DNA of 64,000 nt from Microbacteriaceae bacterium (GTDB taxonomy: Bacteria > Actinomycetota > Actinomycetes > Actinomycetales > Microbacteriaceae). Position numbers and translations under genes: made by a program. Positions 27,750-39,002 of this stretch are shown one piece after another; position 1 is the stretch's first letter, and each line of letters opens with the position of its first letter. Location: positions 124,001-188,000 of the forward strand of contig JAPSJW010000005.1 of the NCBI GenBank assembly GCA_031177985.1, in the 5' to 3' direction. The notes below the pieces were generated by a model. It was not told where the DNA came from, made no database searches, and saw only the letters and a list, made by a program, of their open reading frames with translations.

Positions 27750-31274
<3,525 letters not shown>

Positions 31275-31427
31275 GGAAATAACCTCCGGGGGCCGTGTGG
31301 GCCATTACTGTCGTCGGTGAAGAATCCGCCACCCAGGACCCTGTCGAGATCCGCCCCGCCGCTATACTCGGGGCGCGCCTGCCATCCGCAATATGACGGC
31401 ATGATTTGACTGGGAGCGCAAAGAACA

Positions 31428-31457
31428 ACTATAGGTCGCAACGTCGCAACCTGTCCA
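31428..31457 (-). promoter_or_regulatory. rpoB: Likely rpoB promoter
   Basis: On the minus strand TGGACA (31457-31452) and TATAGT (31433-31428) are separated by 18 bp. Transcription would begin near 31421, giving a leader of about 147 nt before the TTG start of rpoB. No other hexamer pair as good lies in the 160-bp upstream segment. It is divergent from a + strand promoter at 31466-31494. Confidence 0.55.
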
Positions 31458-31465
31458 GCCATTCC

Positions 31466-31494
31466 TTGACCTGATTCTGGCTTTCGGCTATAAG
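31466..31494 (+). promoter_or_regulatory. Divergent sigma70-type promoter
   Basis: TTGACC (31466-31471), a 17-bp spacer and TATAAG (31489-31494) make a near-consensus vegetative promoter pointing away from rpoB. The transcript would start near 31501 and run through two palindromic elements before the kinase gene at 31818, which also has its own leaderless-type -10. No convincing gene lies in 31501-31817, so this transcript may be noncoding or a long leader. Confidence 0.55.
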
Positions 31495-31552
31495 TCCGGC
31501 GTGTCGCCCCGCTCCGCCGCCCCCGACACGCCTCCCGCGGCGCCTCCATTCG

Positions 31553-31611
31553 TCGTTCTCCGACGTGTCGCACCCTTTTCCGACCCGCGGATGGCGGAGA
31601 ACGAAGAGCGG
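31553..31611. repeat. REP-like palindromic element, copy 2
   Basis: This is a diverged copy of the core at 23635-23693 (51/59 identical). The stem is 31553-31562 with 31595-31604. Relative to copy 1, a T-to-C change in the left arm is matched by an A-to-G change in the right arm, so pairing is kept. It lies in the 540-bp gap between rpoB and the kinase gene. Confidence 0.85.
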
Positions 31612-31701
31612 ATGCCGTGGGCCCGGCGCGTCGCCCTGCCGCCCGGCCCCTGGCGGCTCTGGCGCTCGTCCCGAGCCGTCCCGCGCCCGTCCCGCCTCCG
31701 C

Positions 31702-31761
31702 TGTCAGGTTTTCGGACGAGCGTCGGGTTCTCGCAGCCGACTTCGGTCCGAAAACCTGACA
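31702..31761. repeat. Palindromic element with 16-bp perfect arms (third element near rpoBC)
   Basis: The arms 31702-31717 and 31746-31761 (TGTCAGGTTTTCGGAC and its exact complement) flank a 28-nt loop. The size and layout match the other two palindromes (about 60 bp, arms with TTTTC runs), but the arm sequence differs, so it may be another subfamily. It ends 57 bp before the kinase start and could also act as an attenuator or protein-binding site. Confidence 0.8.
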
Positions 31762-31817
31762 ACGGCGACCGGGGCACGGGGCCGGGGGCCGGGGTGGCCC
31801 TCGGTAGGCTCGTGCGC

Positions 31818-32453
31818 ATGACCGCCGGAGCCGCTCGCGTCGTGCTGGTGGGTGCGGAGTCGACCGGCAAGACGACGCTCGCGCAGCAGCTCGTCGAGCA
31901 CTACCGCTCGCTCGGCGGCGCGTTCGCCGGAACCCGCTGGGTGCCCGAGTACGGACGCGAGTACACCGAGATCCTGCTCGCCCGCCAGGGCGTCGTCGAC
32001 GCCGACCCGGACGCCGAGGTGCATTCGGCCGAGTGGGGTCCCGAGGACTTCGCGATCATCGCCCGCGAGCAGCAGCGGATCGAGGACGAGGCGGCCGCCT
32101 CGGGTGCGCCGCTCGTGATCTGCGACACGGATGCGCTGGCCACCTGGCTCTGGGAGCGGCGCTACCTCGGCGAGGCCAGCACCGCGTCGCGGGAGGCCGT
32201 GCCGGTGCTGCCGCCCCGAGCGCTCTACCTGCTCGCCGACTGGCGCGATGTGCCGTTCGAGCAGGACGGCATCCGCGACGGCGAGCACCTCCGGGACGAC
32301 ATGACGCAGTGGTTCATCGAGGAGCTCGAGTCGCGCGGCGAGCGCTGGGCGCTGCTGAGCGGCGACGCCCCGACCCGGCTGGCCGCAGCCATCCGTCTCG
32401 TCGACGAGGCGCTCGTCGACGCGGTGCCCGCGGGCGCAGCGCAGGCGCCATGA
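31818..32453 (+). CDS. NadR-like ribosylnicotinamide kinase-type ATPase
   Basis: This 211-residue P-loop kinase has Walker A GAESTGKTTLA (about residues 11-21) and the AAA_28/NadR C-domain pattern (TRWVPEYGREYTEI, then the CDTDALATWLW strand). In NadR this domain phosphorylates nicotinamide riboside to NMN for NAD salvage. The N-terminal NMN adenylyltransferase and HTH parts of full NadR are absent, so this is a stand-alone kinase. The ATG at 31818 lies 7 nt past TAGGCT, suggesting a leaderless mRNA. The stop overlaps the start of the 2H phosphoesterase gene (ATGA), so the two are coupled. Substrate is inferred from the family. Confidence 0.85.
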   Translation: MTAGAARVVLVGAESTGKTTLAQQLVEHYRSLGGAFAGTRWVPEYGREYTEILLARQGVVDADPDAEVHSAEWGPEDFAIIAREQQRIEDEAAASGAPLVICDTDALATWLWERRYLGEASTASREAVPVLPPRALYLLADWRDVPFEQDGIRDGEHLRDDMTQWFIEELESRGERWALLSGDAPTRLAAAIRLVDEALVDAVPAGAAQAP

Positions 32454-32968
32454 GGGTGCACAGCGTCGAGCTGATGCTCGACGCGGCGAATGAGGATGCG
32501 GTGCGCGCCGAGTGGAGGGCGCTCGCGGATGCGGGCCTGCCGAACGCGGGGACGAACCCCAGCGAGTCGAACCGTCCGCATGTGACGCTCGCGGCGTCTG
32601 CGGATCCCCTCGAGGACGCGGTCCCGGCGCTCCGCGACGCAGTGACGGAGGTGCCGCTGACCCTGACCCTCGGCGGTCCGCTGCTGTTCGGCCGCGGCGA
32701 CCGGGGCTTCGTGCTCGCCCGGCACGTCGTCGTGACGAGCGCCCTGCTGCGGCTCCATCACCGGGTGCTCGACGCGCTCGGCGCCCACCGGGTCCTGCAG
32801 CACTCGGCGGTCGACGACTGGACGCCGCACGTGACCCTCGCCCGACGGATGCCGGCGGAGCGGCTTCCCGAGGCCCTCGCGCTCGTCGCCACGGCGCCGC
32901 TCGAGGCGACCGCCGCATCCGCCCGGCTCTGGAACAGCGAGACCCGCACGATCACCGAGCTCGGCTGA
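32450..32968 (+). CDS. 2'-5' RNA ligase / 2H phosphoesterase family protein
   Basis: This 172-residue protein has the two HxT motifs of the 2H superfamily: PHVTLA near residue 44 and PHVTLA near 124. Members include 2'-5' RNA ligases and cyclic phosphodiesterases acting on RNA ends or ADP-ribose 1'',2''-cyclic phosphate. The length fits bacterial LigT/ThpR-like proteins. It is translationally coupled to the NadR-like kinase, which suggests a shared role in nucleotide or NAD-related salvage; that link is inference. Confidence 0.85.
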   Translation: MRVHSVELMLDAANEDAVRAEWRALADAGLPNAGTNPSESNRPHVTLAASADPLEDAVPALRDAVTEVPLTLTLGGPLLFGRGDRGFVLARHVVVTSALLRLHHRVLDALGAHRVLQHSAVDDWTPHVTLARRMPAERLPEALALVATAPLEATAASARLWNSETRTITELG

Positions 32969-33020
32969 CCGGGCACCGGACGAGCGCGACCGGCACCCCG
33001 CCTGCCGTTATCGTCGGAGG

Positions 33021-33881
33021 ATGCCGGAGCATCCGTCGATCACGCTGCAGCACAGCGGTCTGCACGCCGAGATCGCCCCGGACCGCTGGGTGCCCGGCAG
33101 CTACCAGCTCGTCGTCGACGGCACCCCGCAGTCGCACGTCAACCTCGACGACCCGACGCAGCTGTTCTTCGAGTACGTGCAGCGGATGGGCCACGTCATC
33201 GATCAGCTCGCGCCGGGCGAGGCGATCACCGCCGTGCACCTCGGGGCGGGTGCGATGACCCTGCCGCGCTACATCGCGGCGACCCGGCCCGGATCCCGGC
33301 AGCAGGTGATCGAGCTCGAGAGCGACCTCGTCGACTTCGTGCGCGAGCAGCTGCCGCTGCCGAAGGACGCGTCCATCCGCGTGCGGCACGGCGACGCGCG
33401 CGAGGTGGTGGGCCGGCTCCCGGCCGGTCTGCGCGGCGCGGTCGACCTCATCGTCGTGGACGTCTTCAGCGGCGCCCGCACCCCCGCCCACGTGACGAGC
33501 CTCGAGTTCTACACCGAGCTCGCCGCGCTGCTGTCCCCGCGCGGCATCGTGCTCGCCAACATCGCCGACGGCCCGGGCCTGCAGTTCGCCCGCTCCCAGG
33601 CGTCGACCCTCAGCAGCGTCTTCGGCGACGTCGCCGCGCTCGCCGACGTGCAGCTGCTGAAGGGCCGCCGGTTCGGCAACATCGTGCTCGTCGCCTCCCC
33701 CGCTCCCCTGCCGCTCGAGTGGGTGCCGCGGCTGCTCGCCGGTGGCCCGCATCCGTCGGTCGTTGTGCAGGGCGACGAGCTCGTGTCGTTCATCGCGGGA
33801 GCCCCCGTCACGACCGACGCGACTGCGGTGCCGTCCCCGCCGCCGTCGAAGGGCATCTTCCAGGTCCGCTCGCGCGACTGA
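33021..33881 (+). CDS. Spermidine synthase-like methyltransferase-fold protein
   Basis: This 286-residue protein has a Rossmann SAM-type fold: a HLGAGAMTLPRYI glycine-rich loop (about residues 74-86), an acidic IELES strand end (about 98-102), and VDLIVVDVFSGARTPAH (about 140-156) as in spermidine synthases. Actinobacterial proteins of this kind are often annotated as spermidine synthase without proof of polyamine activity. It lacks membrane helices. The ATG at 33021 follows TATCGT by 6 nt (leaderless type), and a partial GGAGG also precedes it. It stands alone in orientation before the PQQ lipoprotein gene. Confidence 0.8.
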   Translation: MPEHPSITLQHSGLHAEIAPDRWVPGSYQLVVDGTPQSHVNLDDPTQLFFEYVQRMGHVIDQLAPGEAITAVHLGAGAMTLPRYIAATRPGSRQQVIELESDLVDFVREQLPLPKDASIRVRHGDAREVVGRLPAGLRGAVDLIVVDVFSGARTPAHVTSLEFYTELAALLSPRGIVLANIADGPGLQFARSQASTLSSVFGDVAALADVQLLKGRRFGNIVLVASPAPLPLEWVPRLLAGGPHPSVVVQGDELVSFIAGAPVTTDATAVPSPPPSKGIFQVRSRD

Positions 33882-33939
33882 ACCTCCCGATCCGCCGCAG
33901 ATCATCCGCGGCCGGCTCCGCCAGCCGGACGATGGAGTC

Positions 33940-35055
33940 ATGAGACGGATGCCCGCGGTCGCCCTCGCTCTCGTCGGGCTGCTGCTCGCCGGGTGCACGC
34001 CCGCGCAGAGCGGCGTCGCCTCGCCGGTGCCGACCCCGACGACCTCGCCGAGCACGGAGCCCGAGGGCCCGGTGCAGCCGGTCGGGCAGGCGGAGGTCGT
34101 CGCCGAGGGTCTCCAGGCGCCATGGTCCGTCGTGCACCTCGAGGGCGCGTCGCTGCTCTCCGAGCGGGACACCGCCCGCGTGCTGGAGCTCTCTCCGGAG
34201 GGCGACCTGCGCGAGGCGGGCGTCATCGAGGGCGTGGCGCCCGCGGGAGAGGGCGGCCTGCTGGGCCTCGCGACGCTCGTCGACGGCGACATCACCTACC
34301 TCTACGCCTACTACACGAGCGCGGACGACAACCGCATCGTGCGGATGCCGCTCAGCGGCGAGCCGGGCGCGCTGCGGCTCGGCGCGCAGGAGGTCGTGCT
34401 CGAGGGAATCGCCAAGGCGGGCAACCACAACGGAGGGCGCATCGCGTTCGGCCCCGACGGCATGCTCTACGCGACGGTCGGCGACGCCTCCGCGCCCGAC
34501 CTCGCGCAGGACCCGGAGTCGCTGAACGGGAAGATCCTGCGGATGACGCCGGAGGGCGAGGTGCCCGACGGTGCCGAATCGCTCGTGCACTCGCTCGGCC
34601 ACCGCAACCCCCAGGGCCTCGCCTGGGACGAGGCGGGCCGCATGTGGGCCGCGGAGTTCGGGCAGAACACCTGGGACGAGCTCAACCTCATCGAGGCCGG
34701 TGCGAACTACGGCTGGCCGGTCGTGGAGGGCATCGGAGGCGACGAGGCCTTCGTGAACCCCGTGCAGCAGTGGTCGACCGACGAGGCGAGCCCGAGCGGC
34801 TTGACCGCCATCCGCGGCACGCTGTTCCTCGCGGGTCTCCGCGGCGAGCGGGTGTGGGCGATCTACCCGGACGAGGACCCGGTCTACGCGGCCGCATGGT
34901 TCGTCGGCGAGCACGGGCGCATCCGCGACGTGCTGCCGAGCCCCGACGGGCAGTCGCTCTGGGTGCTCACCAACAACACGGATGGCCGGGGCGACCCCGG
35001 CGATGACGACGACAGGCTGCTGCAATATCGTCTCGCGCCCCCGACCGAGGGTTAA
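33940..35055 (+). CDS. PQQ-dependent sugar dehydrogenase-like lipoprotein
   Basis: This 371-residue predicted lipoprotein (lipobox LLAGC, Cys about residue 18) has a Ser/Thr/Pro linker and a six-bladed GSDH/sorbosone dehydrogenase beta-propeller. Typical motifs are APWSVVHLEG, GEGGLLGLA, NHNGGRIAFGPDGMLYATVG and LGHRNPQGLAWDEAG. It would oxidise sugars outside the membrane with PQQ and pass electrons to the respiratory chain. Many actinobacterial members have no PQQ biosynthesis partner, and none is present here, so cofactor use is uncertain. The length and motif order match the family. Confidence 0.9.
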   Translation: MRRMPAVALALVGLLLAGCTPAQSGVASPVPTPTTSPSTEPEGPVQPVGQAEVVAEGLQAPWSVVHLEGASLLSERDTARVLELSPEGDLREAGVIEGVAPAGEGGLLGLATLVDGDITYLYAYYTSADDNRIVRMPLSGEPGALRLGAQEVVLEGIAKAGNHNGGRIAFGPDGMLYATVGDASAPDLAQDPESLNGKILRMTPEGEVPDGAESLVHSLGHRNPQGLAWDEAGRMWAAEFGQNTWDELNLIEAGANYGWPVVEGIGGDEAFVNPVQQWSTDEASPSGLTAIRGTLFLAGLRGERVWAIYPDEDPVYAAAWFVGEHGRIRDVLPSPDGQSLWVLTNNTDGRGDPGDDDDRLLQYRLAPPTEG

Positions 35056-35082
35056 CCTGGAGCAGGGAATCTGGGGGCAGCT

Positions 35083-35604
35083 GTGACGATCGTTCTGGGG
35101 TACGACCCATCGACCCTTCGCGAGAAGGTCGATCTGGTGGCGTTGGGGGAGCGGCTCGACGAGCTCGGGGAGCAGCGCAGTGCCGCGGCGCTCAACGAGA
35201 AGGTCGGCCTGCTGAGACTCGCAGGCAGGCTCGACGAGGCCTGGGACGTCGCCAACCAGGCGGTGCGCCAGGCGCGCTTCGGGGGCGACCGGGAGCAGCT
35301 CGTGCTCGCCCGCATCCGTCGAGCGCAGGTGCAGCAGTTCATGGGCAGGCTCGATGCGGCGCTGCAGGAGCTGAGCGACTGCGCCCGCGAGGCGCAGGCG
35401 CACGGCTGGCAGGCGGCCGAGGGCTTCGCGCTGCAGCACCGGGGCAAGGTGCACTTCGACCGCGGCGAGTACCCGGAGGCGCTGCGCGACTTCAAGGACG
35501 CCCTGTCGATCCGCGTGCGCATCAAGGCGTCCCCGGATCAGGTGGACAGCTCGATGCTCGCCATCGCCATCACGGAGTCGTTCATGGACGGCGGTGGGCG
35601 TTAG
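35083..35604 (+). CDS. TPR-repeat protein
   Basis: This 173-residue soluble protein is built of helical hairpins with TPR signatures (AALNEKVGLLRLAGRLDEAW; RGEYPEALRDFKDALSI), about three to four repeats. It is probably a protein-interaction scaffold. It starts with GTG at 35083 with a GGGGGCAG site upstream and lies 27 bp after the PQQ dehydrogenase gene. The SprT-like gene begins 9 bp downstream, but that gene has its own leaderless-type signal. No partner can be named. Confidence 0.8.
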   Translation: MTIVLGYDPSTLREKVDLVALGERLDELGEQRSAAALNEKVGLLRLAGRLDEAWDVANQAVRQARFGGDREQLVLARIRRAQVQQFMGRLDAALQELSDCAREAQAHGWQAAEGFALQHRGKVHFDRGEYPEALRDFKDALSIRVRIKASPDQVDSSMLAIAITESFMDGGGR

Positions 35605-35613
35605 CCTCGTCGC

Positions 35614-36090
35614 GTGGCTGAACTGGAGCGCGTGCGGCGCTGGGCAGAGGCGCTGATCGCTCTGCACCTCGACTCCTCGTGGAGCTTCGGGTTCGACTCC
35701 GCGAAGACCCGCGCCGGGCTGTGCGACTACACGGCCAAGCGGATCACCGTCTCGCGCTACCTCGCCGCGCGGTACGAGGACGACGAGATCCACCAGGTGC
35801 TGCTGCACGAAGTCGCCCACGCGCTCGCCGGTCCCGGGGCCGGGCACGGTGCGACGTGGCGCAAGACCGCCCGCGAGCTCGGGTACGAGGGCAAGCGCCT
35901 GCACGGCGGGGCGATCGCCGACGAGCTCGCGCCCTGGGTCGGCACCTGCCCGCAGGGCCATTCCCACTACCGCTACCGCAAGCCGCAGCGCACCCTCGCC
36001 TGCGGACTCTGCTCCAAGCGCTTCGACCCGGCCCACGCCATCCGCTGGGAGCGGCGCGAGGTGCCGTCGGCCGCACGCCGCGCGAGCTGA
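35614..36090 (+). CDS. SprT-like zinc metalloprotease-fold protein
   Basis: This 158-residue protein carries the HExxH zinc site HEVAH (about residues 69-73), then GPGAGHG with the third His, as in SprT/Spartan proteins. A C-terminal zinc ribbon follows (CPQGH ... CGLCSKRF). SprT-type proteins degrade DNA-crosslinked proteins in eukaryotes; the bacterial role is less clear. The GTG at 35614 is 6 nt after TAGCCT, a leaderless-type start. It is full length for the bacterial SprT-like family. Confidence 0.87.
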   Translation: MAELERVRRWAEALIALHLDSSWSFGFDSAKTRAGLCDYTAKRITVSRYLAARYEDDEIHQVLLHEVAHALAGPGAGHGATWRKTARELGYEGKRLHGGAIADELAPWVGTCPQGHSHYRYRKPQRTLACGLCSKRFDPAHAIRWERREVPSAARRAS

Positions 36091-36130
36091 GCCGACCCCG
36101 CCCGAGGCCGTAACCCGCCATGATGGTTGC

Positions 36131-36715
36131 GTGCCATCCCCCGGTCAGTACCTCGTCGACGCCGACGGTCGACGGTGGTGGTTCGACTCCGGGTCCACGG
36201 CGATCGACCTCGTCTACACCGCGCGCGTGCGTGAGACGCTGCACGAGCCGTCCGACCTCGCCGCCTGGCTCGAGCCCCGGTTCCCCGGCGCCGAGCACGA
36301 CGTGACGGAGCGCGACCTCGTGGACGCGCTCGAGCTGCGCACGTCGCTCGCCCGAGCCATCGTCGCGCTCAGCAGGGGCACGAGCATCGACCCGGGCGAC
36401 GTCGACGGCATCAATCTCTACGCGGCGCTGCCCGACATCCCGCCGGTGCTCGAGGGCGGCACCCGGCAGGCGGGCCGGACCCGCCCGCGCGCGGCGCAGG
36501 CGCTCAGCTCGCTCGCACGGGAGGCGGTGACACTCATCTCGACCGCACCGGAGCGCATCCGTCGCTGTGCCGCCGCCGACTGCGACATCGTCTTCTACGA
36601 CGAGTCGCGGTCGAACAACCGGCGCTGGTGCGCGATGGAGCGCTGCGGGAATCGCGCGAAGGTGCGGGCGTTCCGGGAACGCCAGGCTGCCGCGGGGTCG
36701 CCGACTAGTCGGTGA
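36131..36715 (+). CDS. CGNR zinc-finger (ABATE domain) regulator
   Basis: This 194-residue protein has an N-terminal ABATE-type domain and a C-terminal CGNR zinc finger (about 150-190): RRCAAADCDIVFYDESRSNN and CAMERCGNRAKVR. Stress-response regulators of this kind are common in Actinobacteria and are thought to bind DNA through the zinc finger. The frame fixes the start as GTG 36131 (VPSPGQYLVDADG). Its 3' end overlaps the convergent DUF427 gene by 11 bp. Confidence 0.9.
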   Translation: MPSPGQYLVDADGRRWWFDSGSTAIDLVYTARVRETLHEPSDLAAWLEPRFPGAEHDVTERDLVDALELRTSLARAIVALSRGTSIDPGDVDGINLYAALPDIPPVLEGGTRQAGRTRPRAAQALSSLAREAVTLISTAPERIRRCAAADCDIVFYDESRSNNRRWCAMERCGNRAKVRAFRERQAAAGSPTSR

Positions 36716-37007
36716 CCTTGACTTCCTTCCAGAACGCGACGTAGTCGCTGAAGTCTTTGCCGACGCGGTTGAACGCGGTCGGGTACGGGGTGGGGTAGCT
36801 CCAGGCGCGGTCCTGCAGCAGCTGGTCGCCGTCCTTGACGGAGAAGTACTGGCACTCGCCCTTCCAGGGGCAGGTGTAGGGGGTCGGGCTCTTCTCGAGG
36901 AGCTCGGAGTTCACGCTCTGCGGCGGGAAGTACCAGTTGCCCTCGATCTGGATGAGGTCCTCCTTGGGGGCCTCCGCGATCACCGTGTCGCCAAGCACTG
37001 CCTTCAT
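36705..37007 (-). CDS. DUF427 family protein
   Basis: This compact 100-residue protein has the DUF427 hallmarks: IQIEGNWYFPPQSV, TPYTCPWKGECQYFS (Cys pair) and AWSYPTPYPTA. The family forms a small beta-barrel of unknown biochemical role. The ATG at 37007 has a strong GAAGGAGG ribosome site. It converges with the CGNR gene with 11 bp overlap and lies 37 bp downstream of the ComB-like gene on the same strand. Confidence 0.93.
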   Translation of the reverse strand: MKAVLGDTVIAEAPKEDLIQIEGNWYFPPQSVNSELLEKSPTPYTCPWKGECQYFSVKDGDQLLQDRAWSYPTPYPTAFNRVGKDFSDYVAFWKEVKVTD

Positions 37008-37044
37008 GGCCGTCCTCCTTCGTGGTTGCTACCAGAGGGGAACG

Positions 37045-37593
37045 CTACGCGCGGCGGCTCCATTCCACCTGGGCCGCCCGCAGCACGACGACCTCCGCGC
37101 GGTCGTTGCGCTCGCGCGCCTCCTCGATCGGCGCACGGCCCTGCTCGGCGAGCAGCTCCTGACCGGTCACGGATGCGGAGAGCACGTGGCCGACCGCGTT
37201 GCGCAGGCCGGTGTACGCGCCCACGGCGGCGGCGGCCTCCGGCGAGATGTAGTCGATGCCGACGTCGGCGAGCGCGTCGATCACGGCGCCGGCGGCCAGC
37301 AGATCCTCGACGGCGAACCGGCCGTCGGCGCCGCCCGCGGCCGCCACGGCGACGGTCGCACGGTCGCCGAGCTCCACCTGCCGGTCGAGCACCCAGCGCG
37401 CGATCGCCTCGCGCGCGCCGACCGATCCGGCGAGGATCGCGCCGTCGAAGCCGACCGACGCGGGGTCGCGGTCGTCGGTGACGAGCGCATCCGCCCAGAC
37501 CAGGATGTGCGCTCCCGCGGCGATCGCGCGGGCGCCGTCGAGGCCCCAGTCGAAGCGGATCTGGTACTGCGGCTGGGTGCTGGGACTGGTCAC
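37045..37593 (-). CDS. 2-phosphosulfolactate phosphatase (ComB)-like protein
   Basis: This 182-residue protein resembles actinobacterial ComB-like proteins (RFDWGLDGARAIA, AHILVWADALVTDD, GAREAIARWVLDRQ, AVAAAGGADGRFAVEDLLAAGAV). True ComB, about 240 residues, hydrolyses 2-phosphosulfolactate in coenzyme M synthesis, a pathway not expected here; the short actinobacterial version probably has another substrate. The GTG at 37593 follows TACCCT by 6 nt, a leaderless-type start. It is followed by the DUF427 gene. Confidence 0.72.
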   Translation of the reverse strand: MTSPSTQPQYQIRFDWGLDGARAIAAGAHILVWADALVTDDRDPASVGFDGAILAGSVGAREAIARWVLDRQVELGDRATVAVAAAGGADGRFAVEDLLAAGAVIDALADVGIDYISPEAAAAVGAYTGLRNAVGHVLSASVTGQELLAEQGRAPIEEARERNDRAEVVVLRAAQVEWSRRA

Positions 37594-37669
37594 CTCAGCA
37601 GGGTAATCGCGGTCCTCGGCGGCTCTCCGAAGCGGTGTAACCGAGGGTCACAGCGCGGTCGGCTCATCG

Positions 37670-38962
37670 TCACTGCGCCGCGCGCTCCGGCGCATAGCGC
37701 CGCACGATGTCCAGCACCCCCTCCACGCCAGGGGCGCGACGGATGCTCTGCCCGATCCGTTCGCTCGCCGCCGCGTACCCAGGGTCGGCGAGCACTCGGC
37801 GCACCGCGCCCGCGACCTCGTCGGCGCTCGGGCGGTTCGTGCGGAGGTTGATGCCCGCGCCGCTCCACGCGACCCGGGCCGACACCTCGGCCTTGTCCTC
37901 CGTCATCCCCGCCACGACGAGGGGCACCCCGTTCCGGAGCGCGAAGTGCACGCCGCCGTAGCCGCCGTTGGTGACCATCACGTCGGTGCGTGCGAGCAGC
38001 TCGTCATAGGGGAGGTACTGGGCGACACGCGTGTTGGAGGGCAGGGGACCCAGATCGAGGGCGCGTCCGCCGGTGCTCGCCACCACGATCACGTCGTCGT
38101 CGGCCAGCCCGCGGATCGTCGGGAGCAGCAGCTCCTCGGGGTCGCCGTTCGCGATGGTCCCCTGCGTCACGTGCACGACGGGTCGCGAGCCGTCGAGATC
38201 GTCCCACCACTCCGGCAACGCGACCTGGGATGCGCCGCTGCGCGACACGGGGCCGAGGAAGTGGATCGGGACGGCCGCGTCACTGCGCGGGTACTCGAAC
38301 TCCTCGACCGTGAACTGGAGCACCGCATCCGTCGCCGCGTACCAGTTCATGACGTGGGTGGGCAGCGATGCGCCACCCAGCGGGGCCAGCAGCCGCTCGG
38401 CCTCACGATGCACGGAACCGAAGATCAGCCGATTCGCGACGAAGGCGAGAGCGCGGTTGCGGAGCACCCCGAGCGGTCCGCGCAGAGGGGGGATGCCGAG
38501 GCCGAACGGCGCGGTGTCGCGGCTGGCGAGGCCTAGGGGGATGATGCCGAGGTTCAGCAGGGCGGGGCGGCTGCCGCGGGGGCGCATGGTGAGACCGGCG
38601 CCGCCGGCGAACATCGACTCGGCCAGCACGGCATCCGCGGGCTCCGCCGCGAGCGCCGCGTCGACGGCCGCGAGCTGGGCCGGCCCCGGCCTGAAGAAGA
38701 TCTCGACCAGGTCGTACTTGATCGCGGCGGGGCCGGTGAGGCCGACGCGTCCAGGGAAGGCCTCGTCGATCGCTGCGTCGTCGAAGTCGGCCTCGGCGGG
38801 GAGCGGGAGGAACCGGGCGCCGGTCGCTTCGACCTCGTCGCGGTACTTCGCACCGGTGAGGAAGCGCACGTCGGCTCCTGCCGCGACGAGGGCCTGGGCC
38901 ACGGGGAGGATCGGCGCGATGTGCCCGATGACGGGTGTGCTGCAGATCAGGATGGAGGTCAT
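37670..38962 (-). CDS. GT1 (UGT/MGT-type) glycosyltransferase
   Basis: This 430-residue GT-B-fold glycosyltransferase has an N-terminal acceptor domain starting MTSILICSTPVIGHIAPILPV. Its C-terminal nucleotide-sugar domain has the family signature VTNGGYGGVHFALRNGVPL and GAGINL (about 355-395). Such enzymes move sugars onto macrolides, flavonoids or other small lipophilic acceptors, often for detoxification. It diverges from a TetR regulator across only 40 bp, so control by that regulator through an operator in the gap is likely. The ATG at 38962 has only a weak ribosome site. An in-frame ATG at 39001 (MQSILHHCNE) is possible but would overlap the promoter region. Confidence 0.88.
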   Translation of the reverse strand: MTSILICSTPVIGHIAPILPVAQALVAAGADVRFLTGAKYRDEVEATGARFLPLPAEADFDDAAIDEAFPGRVGLTGPAAIKYDLVEIFFRPGPAQLAAVDAALAAEPADAVLAESMFAGGAGLTMRPRGSRPALLNLGIIPLGLASRDTAPFGLGIPPLRGPLGVLRNRALAFVANRLIFGSVHREAERLLAPLGGASLPTHVMNWYAATDAVLQFTVEEFEYPRSDAAVPIHFLGPVSRSGASQVALPEWWDDLDGSRPVVHVTQGTIANGDPEELLLPTIRGLADDDVIVVASTGGRALDLGPLPSNTRVAQYLPYDELLARTDVMVTNGGYGGVHFALRNGVPLVVAGMTEDKAEVSARVAWSGAGINLRTNRPSADEVAGAVRRVLADPGYAAASERIGQSIRRAPGVEGVLDIVRRYAPERAAQ

Positions 38963-39002
38963 GTGCGGACTTTCATTGCAGTGATGTAGGATTGATTGCA
39001 TC

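Noticed and set aside
36705-36715. Frameshift or truncation at the end of the CGNR gene
   Set aside because: The 11-bp overlap with the convergent DUF427 gene is simply shared 3' ends; both proteins have complete family C-termini.
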